DNA from: Gammaproteobacteria bacterium
Lineage (GTDB): Bacteria; Pseudomonadota; Gammaproteobacteria; Pseudomonadales; Azotimanducaceae
Direction: 5' to 3'
DNA: 32,754 bases
Assembly (NCBI GenBank): GCA_021773555.1
Contig: JAJFKA010000003.1
Span: 1 to 32,754, forward strand
The stretch's first letter is position 1, and each line of letters begins with the position of its first letter. Both the position numbers and the translations under genes were made by a program. The notes under the pieces are model-generated. The model ran no database searches. It was not told the DNA's origin and saw only the letters and a program-made list of their open reading frames with translations. Shown in pieces: positions 8,745 to 18,588 of this stretch.

Positions 8745-9497
8745 CTACCAGTTTTCGACCCAGGGCCGCAACACAACTTCATATGCCCAGGTTGAGCGAT
8801 GCTGTCGATGTAATTGGAAGTAAACCTCGGCGATTTTATCCGGGTCAGCCATATTGTCATCGGCCGTCGTCCCCGCTAAACGATGCGCGCGACTACCATC
8901 CTCCTGGGTCCAGCCAATAGCCGCGTCAATAGGCACGTGTGCCACATGAATACCCTTCGGCATCAGCTCCCGCGCCATGCTCTGCGCAAGGCCGGATTTG
9001 CCATGGGATGCCGCCGCGAATGCACCACTTAACGGATAGCCTTTCATGGCAGCACTGGCGTTGGTGAATATAATCGTACCCCGCAAGCCGCGCTCATCGA
9101 CTGCCTGCTCGAGCATAATCCCTGCTGCCGCTTGTCCGGTAAGGAACGCACTGAAAGTTGAATTCCTCAACAGGTCCAGAACAAGATCAGGATCTGCTTC
9201 GGTAATCGGTTTCCGAAATATTTCCCGGGATCGACCATCAATGTTGTGGATAACCAGTCTTGGACTACCCAGATTGGCTTTCACTGCTCGAAACAGTTCT
9301 GCCACCGCCTCTGGTTTCGATGCATCGCACTGATAAAGCTGTACGCCATAGTCGCCTTGCAATTCTTTCAGTACAGGCTTTTCCACGTCCCTGGCCGCCA
9401 TGGCGACCCGGATTCCCCGGTCTGAAAAAAGTCGTGCACAACTGGCACTGATGCCAGGTCCACCACCAACGATAACAGCAACTTCCTGATCAACCAT
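8745..9497 (-). CDS. SDR-fold protein lacking catalytic Tyr/Lys (paralogue A)
   Basis: 250 residues with a Rossmann start (VAVIVGGGPGIS, glycines 11-15) and overall SDR order, but the catalytic region is degenerate. After Ser in FTNAS, the segment where YxxxK should lie reads SGAFAAASHGKSG, with no Tyr and no Lys at the expected spacing. The NNAG motif is replaced by HNIDG. The C-terminus (KIAEVYFQLHRQHRSTW, then LRPWVENW) closely matches the paralogue at 10086-10850, so the two form a related pair. Start ATG 9497 has GGAGAG upstream. It is transcribed divergently from the HxlR regulator across two dyads. Members of this divergent SDR group are often annotated as plain dehydrogenases. Whether it binds a cofactor or catalyses anything is unknown. 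Confidence 0.85.
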   Translation of the reverse strand: MVDQEVAVIVGGGPGISASCARLFSDRGIRVAMAARDVEKPVLKELQGDYGVQLYQCDASKPEAVAELFRAVKANLGSPRLVIHNIDGRSREIFRKPITEADPDLVLDLLRNSTFSAFLTGQAAAGIMLEQAVDERGLRGTIIFTNASAAMKGYPLSGAFAAASHGKSGLAQSMARELMPKGIHVAHVPIDAAIGWTQEDGSRAHRLAGTTADDNMADPDKIAEVYFQLHRQHRSTWAYEVVLRPWVENW

Positions 9498-9539
9498 TTC
9501 TGACTCTCCGTTCCGGCTAATTTAAAAATTATCTCATTA

Positions 9540-9556
9540 AGTTGCGTGATGCAACT
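9540..9556. promoter_or_regulatory. HxlR operator candidate, dyad 1
   Basis: AGTTGC-GTGAT-GCAACT, perfect 6-bp arms with a 5-nt spacer. It shares its core with dyad 2, centred 33 bp away. On the minus strand a weak promoter for the SDR at 8745-9497 (TTGCAT at 9554-9549 and ATAATT about 16 nt further) overlaps it, which suggests repression of that gene. Confidence 0.65.
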
Positions 9557-9570
9557 ATCAATGCTAACTT

Positions 9571-9591
9571 ATAGTTGCTTGATGCAACTAT
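9571..9591. promoter_or_regulatory. HxlR operator candidate, dyad 2
   Basis: ATAGTTGC-TTGAT-GCAACTAT, perfect 8-bp arms around a 5-nt spacer, 36 nt upstream of the HxlR start. HxlR-type winged-helix dimers typically bind such dyads between divergent genes. The spacing of about three helical turns from dyad 1 would put both dimers on the same DNA face. Confidence 0.7.
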
Positions 9592-9627
9592 CTTCTTGCT
9601 TAACGATGACAAAGTAATAATCGCGTA

Positions 9628-10089
9628 ATGAAACACACGTCCTTCGAGAACATGAATTGTTCCCTCGCGCAAACACTGCAGATTGTGGGCGAGCGCTGGA
9701 GTCTTCTCATTATTCGCGATGCTTCTTTCGGTATTCACCGCTTTGATGAATTTCAAAAGAGCCTCGGGATCGCGAGGAACGTACTAACGAACCGTCTAAA
9801 ACAGCTGACCGTCGAAGGCATCCTTGAAAAAATTCCAGGTCCAAAAGGCCGCATGGAATACCGACTGACCGCAAAAGGCTGGGACCTGCAACCCACGCTA
9901 TTGTCACTAACGCAGTGGGGTGACAAGTACATGCCGCATGCTGAAGGAAAACGTCTGATCTTTGTTGACCGGAAGAGCGGCCGCGCGATCCAGCGCATGG
10001 CAGTGCGCTCATTTGATGGGCGTCTCTTAAAACCACGGGAAATCCGGGCCCGGCGCGGTCCAGGACTGTCAAAGGAGCAAGTAAAATGA
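9628..10089 (+). CDS. HxlR-family winged-helix transcriptional regulator
   Basis: 153 residues. The family signature is clear: CSLAQTLQIVGERWSLLIIRDA (residues 12-33; Cys12 is the conserved HxlR cysteine), then RFDEFQKSLGIARNVLTNRL and GILEK with the beta-wing (RMEYRLTAKGWDL). HxlR proteins act as dimers and often respond to aldehydes, quinones or redox state. It probably controls both flanking SDR-fold genes: one is divergent across twin dyads, and the other begins at ATGA overlapping this stop codon, so the two are translationally coupled. The C-terminal 45 residues beyond the usual 110-residue core (from LIFVDRKSGR) form a small extension seen in many family members. Confidence 0.93.
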   Translation: MKHTSFENMNCSLAQTLQIVGERWSLLIIRDASFGIHRFDEFQKSLGIARNVLTNRLKQLTVEGILEKIPGPKGRMEYRLTAKGWDLQPTLLSLTQWGDKYMPHAEGKRLIFVDRKSGRAIQRMAVRSFDGRLLKPREIRARRGPGLSKEQVK

Positions 10090-10850
10090 AACCAGTATGC
10101 TTTGTTCTCGGCGCTGGTGCCGGGATTGGGGGGACTGTGGGCAGGCGATTCGCCGCTGAAGGATACCACTCTGTTTTATGTCGGCGCAGTGATCAGGAAG
10201 GCCTCGATAAGCTGGTTTCAGCGATTCGCGCCGACGGCGGTGATGCTTCCGGTCATCTGCTCAATGCCGCTGACCCGGATGTGCTCGAAGAGAGAATCGC
10301 GGCTACCGAAAAAGACATCGGCCCTATCGAAGTGGTGGTTTTCAATCTGGGGGCACAAATCGGGAACCGTGCTTTAAAAGATACTTCCTATAAGGCTTTT
10401 GAAATGGGCTGGCGGCTTGCCACCTTTGCCCTGTTCCGTACTGCGTCTTCAATCTGTCCACTGATGGAAGAACGTGGTCACGGAACCTTTCTGGTCACCT
10501 CAGCGACTGCTGCCGTTCGCGGCAACGCGGGCCAGCATTCTCACGCGGCCGCCATGGCCGGTCGGCGAATGTTGTGCCAGTCGCTGAACGCCGAATTCGG
10601 CCCCAGGGGTATTCACATAGCGCACATTCTGATTGATGGCGCAGTCGATGCGCCGGACACGCTCGGTAAAATGCTTGGCCCCGAGCAGTTCAAGGCACTC
10701 CGGGAAAGCCGCGGCATGGAACATGATGGACTGATGTTGCCGGAAAAAATTGCTGAAACATACCTGCATCTCGCCAACCAGCATCGATCAACCTGGAGTC
10801 ACGAAATCGACCTTCGGTCTTTTGGCGATCGTCCCTGGTGGAACCACTAG
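10086..10850 (+). CDS. SDR-fold protein lacking catalytic Tyr/Lys (paralogue B)
   Basis: 254 residues with a Rossmann GAGAGIG (near residues 9-15), but again no YxxxK: after VTSAT the catalytic helix reads GQHSHAAAMAGRR. NNAG is replaced by FNLGA. The tail KIAETYLHLANQHRSTW matches paralogue A (8745-9497), pointing to a common, specialised subfamily. The start codon overlaps the HxlR stop (ATGA), with AAGGAG a few bases upstream. No other gene follows before the nirS terminator. Likely a non-canonical reductase or a ligand-binding pseudo-enzyme; the sequence does not decide. Confidence 0.85.
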   Translation: MKPVCFVLGAGAGIGGTVGRRFAAEGYHSVLCRRSDQEGLDKLVSAIRADGGDASGHLLNAADPDVLEERIAATEKDIGPIEVVVFNLGAQIGNRALKDTSYKAFEMGWRLATFALFRTASSICPLMEERGHGTFLVTSATAAVRGNAGQHSHAAAMAGRRMLCQSLNAEFGPRGIHIAHILIDGAVDAPDTLGKMLGPEQFKALRESRGMEHDGLMLPEKIAETYLHLANQHRSTWSHEIDLRSFGDRPWWNH

Positions 10851-10890
10851 CAGGCTACTGAAAAGCCCCACGGTCATTGATCGAGCTGAC

Positions 10891-10917
10891 AAAAAAAGGG
10901 CGCTACACGAGCGCCCT
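10891..10917 (-). terminator. Intrinsic terminator of nirS
   Basis: On the minus strand AGGGCGCT and AGCGCCCT form a perfect 8-bp GC-rich stem with a 5-nt loop, followed directly by seven T residues. It lies 24 nt past the nirS stop codon, so nirS is probably monocistronic. The opposite side lacks a T run, so it should act poorly for the upstream plus-strand SDR. Confidence 0.9.
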
Positions 10918-10940
10918 CTCTTCCACCTTGTCAGATGCGT

Positions 10941-12644
<1,704 letters not shown>

Positions 12645-12707
12645 TTAACTCCCTTCACTGAACAAGTAGGTAATATTGAAGTGTGAACGGGGTTTGCGAT
12701 TGTTTCG

Positions 12708-12721
12708 TTGACCCGTATCAA
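12708..12721 (-). promoter_or_regulatory. FNR/DNR-type box upstream of nirS
   Basis: Read on the minus strand it is TTGAT-ACGG-GTCAA, an exact match to the TTGAT-N4-GTCAA pattern described for Dnr-type Crp/Fnr regulators. It is centred about 73 nt upstream of the nirS ATG, compatible with an activator site just upstream of a promoter. The -10 element is not obvious. Confidence 0.75.
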
Positions 12722-12744
12722 GGGAATGGCGATTTCGGTCGAAC

Positions 12745-12758
12745 TTGACCAGGGTCAA
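12745..12758 (+). promoter_or_regulatory. Second FNR/DNR-type box, near the TonB receptor gene
   Basis: TTGAC-CAGG-GTCAA is a perfect dyad of the Crp/Fnr family, centred 37 bp from the first box and about 83 nt upstream of the receptor ATG. It may activate the receptor gene, act as a second site for nirS, or both. Confidence 0.6.
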
Positions 12759-12834
12759 TTGCAAGCCAGCACGATTCACTCAAACTCCGGCAGTCATTCA
12801 TTACGCTTCGTCCGCTAAATCCCTGGAGTCACCT

Positions 12835-14871
12835 ATGTTCAAGCATGTCATCGGCATCGGACTGACCAGTCTGTGCTGCGCAGTCGTCCCTGTGAAAAGC
12901 CTGTTCGCGGAAAATCTGCTGGAAGAAATCGTCGTGACCGCGACCCGCACTGAAAAACTCGTCGCGTCCAACCCCTATTCAGTCAGCGTCATTTCAGAGG
13001 CGCGACTGGCATTTGAACCGGCTGATCAGGTAGCAAATCTACTTAGAGACCTGCCTGGCGTGTATGTCTCTGACGCAGGGCAGGCCGGGCAGCAGCGGCT
13101 TCGCATCCGTGGGGAGGAAGCCCGGCGTATGGCCATGTTGATTGACGGTCAGGAGTTTGGAGACCACCGGGAAGTTGGTGTTCCCCTGTTGATTGATCCT
13201 GCGGAAATCTCGCGAATTGAACTGGTTCGCGGTCCCGCATCAGTGCTGTATGGGCCTAAAGCCATGGGTGGGGTGGTCAACATCATCACTCGTCAGCCCG
13301 GCGATAAATTATTCTCGGCAAATATGAACACCGCATGGGACAGCGCAACTAACGGTGTGCGAATTGGCGGGTTTCTGTCTGGGACAAACGAGCACTTCGA
13401 CTGGCGGGCCGGACTCACACGCAACCGACAACAGGATCGCGAGGCACCCGGCGAAACTGTGCCGAACACAAGCTATGAAAGCGACGGGTTGTCGCTGTCA
13501 ATCGGCAGGGTTACCGGGTCGGCCGACTATCGCCTTAACTATGAACAGTTCAACTCGAGCTCAGAGGTTTTTGTCGAACCCGAGGTACGTTTCACACCAC
13601 CTTTTGTTGACTTCGCGCTGGACGTGCCAAGGCGTGATCGTAACAAAGTCTCGGTTTCCTACCGATATCTGCCGGACCTTGTGCTGGTAGACCAGATCAA
13701 ACTCGATGCTTACCGGCAAACCAGCAACCGTACTTTTCTCTCCTTTCCTTCCCTGCTGCTGGCACCGGGACTGCTTTCAGAGACCGTCATCGACACACGT
13801 AGTGAACTCGTCAGCGATGGCGCCAATTTCCAGATTAACCTTTCCCCCTCAGTCAGCAACGAGCTGATTGTTGGCAGCCAGTACGTTACCGATGTTGTTG
13901 ATCAAACCAGGACGCGAGAGAACCGACTTAACAGCAACCTTTCGAGTACAGAACGAGTTGTTGATCGCGCTCGTCAGCACACCCTGGCGTTTTATGTGCA
14001 AGATGATATTGCCCTCAATGAAAAATTGTCTCTCCTGATCGGTGCTCGCTACTACCGGGTAAACGGTGAGCTCGAGCGCAGCGACCGATTTACCGCGCTT
14101 CCCGATTACGATGACTCGGCATTGATCAAATCGATTGCAGTGACTTACGCCGGGGGTGACGGTATTGTCTGGCGTGCAAACTATTCCGATGGCTACATCT
14201 ATCCTTCCCTGCTTAACCTGACCGTTGGTGCATTCGCCGGGTCGCGATACATCAATCCATCGGCAACCCTGGATCCCGAGACTTCGCAGACATTTGAACT
14301 TGGTCTGCGTATCAATCGAGAGCCACTTGGGTTTGACCTCACCTTGTTCCACACAGCAGCAGAAGACTATGTGGACCATGTGTTCTGCAATGCTGCGGAT
14401 AATTGCCCGGGCAGGCGCGACAAAATTTATCAAAATGTCGGACAGGCCGATACTCAGGGTATTGAGCTTGCCCTTTCCTACACCCTGGCTACGACTACCT
14501 TTTACTCAAACCTGACCTGGCTGAAACGCGTTAACGAGTTCGATCAGTATCGGACAGACAAGAGCGGTATTCCGGCGATATCCGGTACTGTGGGATGGCA
14601 AATGGAAGATCACTGGCGTCAAACTCCTGTCGCGATAGAACTCTTCACTCGCTTTGCCAGTGGCGCAACTGAAAAAAGTACCACCCTGATCGATGACAAT
14701 AATAGCGGCTGGGTCACTTTGAACGCGGCGGTCAATGTGATCCCATCAAAACGGCTGAAAACCTCTATCCGACTGACGAACCTGCTGGATAAAAAATATC
14801 ATCCGTCGACGGAAAATCTGCTCGCACCGGGTCGAAGTATCCAACTGGTACTTCAGGCGTCTCTCAACTAA
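12835..14871 (+). CDS. TonB-dependent outer-membrane receptor
   Basis: Energised outer-membrane importer, 678 residues. A signal peptide ends near SLFA (residue 25) and is followed by a TonB box, EEIVVTATR. The plug domain shows LLRDLPGVYV, RLRIRGEEARRMAMLIDGQ, EISRIELVRGPASVLYGP and GVVNIITR. A 22-strand-type barrel follows, with NPSATLDPETSQTFELGLRI in the late barrel and an aromatic-rich C-terminus. ATG 12835 has GGAG upstream; a longer open frame exists but runs through the FNR-type box. Ligand unknown: the pattern is compatible with heme, siderophore or copper receptors. Heme or copper would suit the divergent nitrite reductase gene, but that is inference from position. Confidence 0.93.
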   Translation: MFKHVIGIGLTSLCCAVVPVKSLFAENLLEEIVVTATRTEKLVASNPYSVSVISEARLAFEPADQVANLLRDLPGVYVSDAGQAGQQRLRIRGEEARRMAMLIDGQEFGDHREVGVPLLIDPAEISRIELVRGPASVLYGPKAMGGVVNIITRQPGDKLFSANMNTAWDSATNGVRIGGFLSGTNEHFDWRAGLTRNRQQDREAPGETVPNTSYESDGLSLSIGRVTGSADYRLNYEQFNSSSEVFVEPEVRFTPPFVDFALDVPRRDRNKVSVSYRYLPDLVLVDQIKLDAYRQTSNRTFLSFPSLLLAPGLLSETVIDTRSELVSDGANFQINLSPSVSNELIVGSQYVTDVVDQTRTRENRLNSNLSSTERVVDRARQHTLAFYVQDDIALNEKLSLLIGARYYRVNGELERSDRFTALPDYDDSALIKSIAVTYAGGDGIVWRANYSDGYIYPSLLNLTVGAFAGSRYINPSATLDPETSQTFELGLRINREPLGFDLTLFHTAAEDYVDHVFCNAADNCPGRRDKIYQNVGQADTQGIELALSYTLATTTFYSNLTWLKRVNEFDQYRTDKSGIPAISGTVGWQMEDHWRQTPVAIELFTRFASGATEKSTTLIDDNNSGWVTLNAAVNVIPSKRLKTSIRLTNLLDKKYHPSTENLLAPGRSIQLVLQASLN

Positions 14872-14897
14872 TGCTATCGAGGGCTGAGACACCTGGA

Positions 14898-15821
14898 TCA
14901 GTACGGTTTAGTCGGTTCCCCCTCAAGTCTCGTATCCGCCCGCAATCGTTCGCTGATCAGGTCAAGGAATGCCCTGACTTTCGCCGGTGGCCTCCGGCCC
15001 TCCTGATGTAACAAGTTAACGGGTAGCACGGCGGGTTCAAACGCTTCCAGAACCAGCATCAGCCTTCCCATCTGTACGTGCTCCATGACCTGGTAAGACA
15101 TTAACCGCGTGATGCCGTATCCGCGTAGCGCCGCTTCGAGGGCGGCATCGTTGGTGTTGCAATTCAGACGTGCCTTGAAGCGTACTCCGCGTTCACGATT
15201 GCCTGCCCCGAACCGCATGGCCAGGACCTGATCACCCGCGGTTGAGGCAATCAGGCGATGCCCGGATAAATCAGCGGGATCAGGTGGGATTCCATTGTGC
15301 TCAAGATAATCCGGTGACGCGCAGAGCACCCTCCTGATCGAACCTACCGGAATCGCCTGCATGCCTGAATCACGCAATTGACCGATCCGAACACCCACAT
15401 CTATCCCTTCATCCAGCAGACTAACCGTGCGATCCAGAAACATCGTTGCAACTTCCGTATCCGGGTAGCCAAGCAGGTACTCCACTACGACGGGCATCAC
15501 GAACAGGCGGCCGAATAAAACCGGAGCCGTGACTGACAGTTTTCCACGTGGCAGCGAGGTGACTCCCGCCAGGGCGTCATTGATATCTGCAACTTCCTGC
15601 AACAAGCGACGACAATCCTCCAGGTACCCTTGCCCGGCTTCCGTAACCTGAACGCTACGGGTTGTGCGTTTAAGCAGCTTGACACCCAGATGCGCTTCCA
15701 GGGACGCAATACCGCGGGTGACCACGGGGGGAGACATGGTAAGGCGCCTCGCTGCGGCAGCAAATCCCTGCTCCTCGGCGACGGCAACAAAGATGGACAT
15801 GAGCTGGAGTTGATTGATCAT
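14898..15821 (-). CDS. LysR-family transcriptional regulator
   Basis: 307 residues. The N-terminal winged helix-turn-helix (MSIFVAVAEEQGFAAAARRL, then SPPVVTRGIASLEAHLGVKLLKRTTRSV) is typical LysR, and the periplasmic-binding-like effector domain spans about 90-300. The subtype resembles CrgA/DmlR-like regulators. It is transcribed divergently from the FMN-binding protein at 15971, its most likely target. A TATAAT hexamer (15834-15829, minus) lies only 8 nt before the start codon, so a short-leader transcript is possible. Confidence 0.94.
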   Translation of the reverse strand: MINQLQLMSIFVAVAEEQGFAAAARRLTMSPPVVTRGIASLEAHLGVKLLKRTTRSVQVTEAGQGYLEDCRRLLQEVADINDALAGVTSLPRGKLSVTAPVLFGRLFVMPVVVEYLLGYPDTEVATMFLDRTVSLLDEGIDVGVRIGQLRDSGMQAIPVGSIRRVLCASPDYLEHNGIPPDPADLSGHRLIASTAGDQVLAMRFGAGNRERGVRFKARLNCNTNDAALEAALRGYGITRLMSYQVMEHVQMGRLMLVLEAFEPAVLPVNLLHQEGRRPPAKVRAFLDLISERLRADTRLEGEPTKPY

Positions 15822-15824
15822 TAT

Positions 15825-15874
15825 TCCGATTATAGGAACAGTTAAGTGTCAATAATAGGTATTCTTCCGATAAT
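15825..15874. promoter_or_regulatory. Direct repeats in the LysR control region
   Basis: TTCCGATTAT (15825-15834) and TTCCGATAAT (15865-15874) are 9/10 identical and 40 bp apart, about four helical turns, between the divergent LysR and FMN-binding genes. They may be recognition and activation half-sites, though LysR sites are more often dyads. Confidence 0.35.
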
Positions 15875-15970
15875 GGTAATTTGCGAATATACCCTTGTTC
15901 ACAACGCGGGACATACCTGATCACCAGAGTTGCCCCGAAAACAGTACGCCAATTCTGAGGAAGCAGCACG

Positions 15971-16591
15971 ATGGGACATCAGTTCGCAAAAATCGCATTT
16001 ACCGAAAAGGTCCGGGCCGTGCAGGCCTCCCGGGGCTCCGCTGAGCACTACCGCCGACTGGACGAAGGCGCGGACTACAATCACCTGCTTGGCGAAAAGG
16101 AACAAACCTTTATCGCGGCCAGAGACAATTTATATATGGCGACGGTCAGTGAAACAGGCTGGCCCTATCTCCAGCACCGGGGTGGTCCAAAGGGATTCAT
16201 CAGAATACTGGACGCAAAAACACTCGGTTTTTCCGACTTTCGCGGCAATCGTCAGTACGTCAGCACCGGGAATCTGATGCACGATAATCGCGTGTCGCTC
16301 TTTCTCATGGACTATCCAAATCGGCGGCGCTTAAAACTGCTGGGCAGGGTCAGCCTGCTAACTGCCGAGGAGGCAAACAACACGCTGAATGTAGGATCTT
16401 ATAAGGCGAAAATTGAAAGGGGATACGTCGTTCAGATTGACGCTTTTGACTGGAATTGTCCCGCGCATATTACTCCAAGGTACACGACCGAGGAAGTAGA
16501 AGTAAGTCTGACAGAGGTCCTCGCCGAAAATGTGCGACTCCGGGATGAACTGACACGTGCGCTGGCACTGGATGAAAAGGCAGACTGCTGA
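15971..16591 (+). CDS. Pyridoxamine 5'-phosphate oxidase-like FMN-binding split-barrel protein
   Basis: 206 residues. The split-barrel FMN core (about 45-165) reads ARDNLYMATVSETGWPYLQHR, FIRILDAKTLGFSDFRGNRQYVSTGNL and DNRVSLFLMDYPNRRRLKLLGRV, as in pyridoxamine-phosphate-oxidase-family proteins that are not PdxH. A C-terminal charged helix (about 180-205) may form a coiled coil. A strong ribosome site (GAGGAAG) precedes ATG 15971. Family members reduce or detoxify small molecules with FMN or F420; the substrate is not evident. It is probably regulated by the divergent LysR protein. Confidence 0.85.
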   Translation: MGHQFAKIAFTEKVRAVQASRGSAEHYRRLDEGADYNHLLGEKEQTFIAARDNLYMATVSETGWPYLQHRGGPKGFIRILDAKTLGFSDFRGNRQYVSTGNLMHDNRVSLFLMDYPNRRRLKLLGRVSLLTAEEANNTLNVGSYKAKIERGYVVQIDAFDWNCPAHITPRYTTEEVEVSLTEVLAENVRLRDELTRALALDEKADC

Positions 16592-16696
16592 TGGCCCGGG
16601 CACACCTTGGATAGAATGTTGGGATTTTGATCTCGGTCATTTGAACCGGTAATTATCCACCCTATCATCGGTTTTTCTTATTCTTCCGGGTACCTC

Positions 16697-17899
16697 ATGA
16701 ATCCTATCGCCAGTTCAGCTACCGTTCTTCTCACTGTTGCACTTACGAGTTCCGCACTGGCAGACAATACGTTTCAGGAGGCACTAAGTGCCACGAAGGG
16801 TTCAGCCAGTTTTCGCTATCGCCTCGAACAGGTCGACCAGGATGGCATCGGCAAGGACGCAGTTGCTTCAACCTTGAAAACAACGCTCGGTATTTCCACA
16901 GGCGCTTACAAAGGTTTGAAATTCGTGGCGGAACTCGACAACGTCCTGTATATCGGTGATGACAAGTTCAACAATACCCGTAACCGGGAGACGCGCTACC
17001 CGGTCATCGCGGACCCCGACGGTACCGATTTCAACCAGGTTTATTTTGACTACAGTGGCGACAACCTGTCGTTACGCCTTGGCCGCCAGCGCATCAATCT
17101 GGATAACCAGCGATTCGTCGGTGGTGTCGGCTGGCGACAGAACGAACAAACTTACGACGGTATTACATTCAAAAGTACCGCCATCGCGAACAGCACCTTC
17201 CAGTATTCTTTTATCGACAATGTTTCCAGAATTTTTGGTCCAGAAACTGGTACGCCAGCACGCAACATCGGATCAAAACATCACCTGCTGAACTATAAGT
17301 ACAGCAGTAAGGATAGCGGCCACATTACCGCTTACGGTTACTTTCTCGATTTCGAAGATGCCGCCGCCCTGTCCAACAGGACAATCGGTCTGCGTTACCA
17401 GCACAAACTTGCCATCAGCGAAGACTGGTCTCTGCCGTTCGTTATCGAATATGCCGATCAACAGGACTACGCTGACAATCCGGTCGGTTATTCAGCCAAC
17501 TATCTGCATCTGGAAGCTAACCTGAGTGGACCTGGGATCGGTTTTACCCTCGGTACGGAAATCCTCGAGGGCTCTAAAACCGGTGGATTCATTACGCCGC
17601 TTGCAACGCTCCACAAGTTCCAGGGCTGGAATGACAAATTTCTGAACACGCCTGCGGCAGGTATCGAGGATCTTTATGCAGGTTTCACAGCAAAGGTGTT
17701 CAGCTCAAACCTGGTTTTTCGGTATCACGACTTTTCGGCTGAAAACAGTGGCAAGGATTATGGCCGTGAACTGGATCTTTCCCTGGCGCACAAGTTCAGT
17801 GATCGTCTTAATGGATTACTCAAGTTCAGCCGGTACCAGGAACACGGATTCGCCACAGACACCACGAAACTCTGGGTGATGGTCAGTCTGAAAGTTTAG
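16697..17899 (+). CDS. Outer-membrane porin, alginate-export-like family
   Basis: 400 residues with a signal peptide cleaving after SSALA (about residue 22), then a beta-strand pattern through to an aromatic/hydrophobic terminal strand (LWVMVSLKV). The segment LRLGRQRINLDNQRFVGG, followed by WRQNEQTYDG, is typical of alginate-export-domain porins. No alginate synthesis genes are nearby, so a general solute or catabolic-substrate porin is more likely. It overlaps the convergent isomerase gene by 17 nt. Confidence 0.75.
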   Translation: MNPIASSATVLLTVALTSSALADNTFQEALSATKGSASFRYRLEQVDQDGIGKDAVASTLKTTLGISTGAYKGLKFVAELDNVLYIGDDKFNNTRNRETRYPVIADPDGTDFNQVYFDYSGDNLSLRLGRQRINLDNQRFVGGVGWRQNEQTYDGITFKSTAIANSTFQYSFIDNVSRIFGPETGTPARNIGSKHHLLNYKYSSKDSGHITAYGYFLDFEDAAALSNRTIGLRYQHKLAISEDWSLPFVIEYADQQDYADNPVGYSANYLHLEANLSGPGIGFTLGTEILEGSKTGGFITPLATLHKFQGWNDKFLNTPAAGIEDLYAGFTAKVFSSNLVFRYHDFSAENSGKDYGRELDLSLAHKFSDRLNGLLKFSRYQEHGFATDTTKLWVMVSLKV

Positions 17900-18500
17900 A
17901 CATCCGGGCAAGGTGATCCTCAACAAACTCCATGCGATCCTTGCCCCAGTACAGTTCATCCTCGATGATTATCGTCGGCGCTCCAAACACCCCGCGTGTT
18001 CGGGCATTGTTGGTTGATTCGATCAAGGCGGTGCGAGACTCCTCTGATTCGCTCAACGCTTCGAACTCGGCGCCTTCGACGCCCAGAGACTCCACGATAT
18101 TTCTGAGTGTTGGGTAATCACCCACTGTACCAATATTGTCCTGCCAGTAAGCATCAAAAATTGCATTGATGTATTCCGCTTCCTTATTCCATGACCTCAT
18201 CGCAATCGCACCTCGCAGCGCCCGACTGGTTTTGATGGGGAAGTTTTCCGGCATTTTGAAACCCAGATTGTAACGAGCGGACCAGCGATTCAGGTCATCA
18301 CGTCTGTTCCTTAATTTTTCAACGGGTTCGTCCATCAGCACGTATTGGTTCGACTGAAATACAAATCCCAGATTGAACGCATGCCAGACTATCGTTGCGT
18401 TGTATTGCTGCGCCAGGGGTTGCAGCAGTTTTAGCGCGAAGTAGGTGTTAGTACTGCCGATATCCCAGTAAAAATCGATTGTCTTTTTCACATGATTCAT
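17883..18500 (-). CDS. DsbA-fold 2-hydroxychromene-2-carboxylate isomerase / kappa-GST-like protein
   Basis: 205 residues of the thioredoxin-like DsbA superfamily. FYWDIGSTNTYFA near the start puts Ser16 where HCCA isomerases and kappa-class GSTs carry their active Ser, and there is no CxxC pair. Other family traits are WHAFNLGFVF, then a helical insert, and near the C-terminus TRGVFGAPTIIIEDELYWGKDRMEF (the cis-Pro loop GAP and the GxDR/KDR motif). Known members isomerise naphthalene-pathway chromenes or conjugate glutathione. No naphthalene genes are nearby, so the substrate stays open. It lies 88 nt downstream of the serine hydrolase on the same strand and may be the third gene of that unit. 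Confidence 0.88.
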   Translation of the reverse strand: MNHVKKTIDFYWDIGSTNTYFALKLLQPLAQQYNATIVWHAFNLGFVFQSNQYVLMDEPVEKLRNRRDDLNRWSARYNLGFKMPENFPIKTSRALRGAIAMRSWNKEAEYINAIFDAYWQDNIGTVGDYPTLRNIVESLGVEGAEFEALSESEESRTALIESTNNARTRGVFGAPTIIIEDELYWGKDRMEFVEDHLARMSKLSD

Positions 18501-18588
18501 CGTTTACCCAATGGGTTTACTCTGCACGAATATCGAGACAACGAATGCACTCCACCAAGATTCCCGTCGCCAACAGATTAAGAAGGTA

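Noticed and set aside
9590-9627. Promoter for HxlR from TAATAA at 9615
   Set aside because: The hexamer is only 8 nt before the start codon and has no -35 at suitable spacing.
13849-14433. Minus-strand open frame inside the TonB receptor
   Set aside because: Antisense to a well-supported barrel domain with no recognisable protein features.
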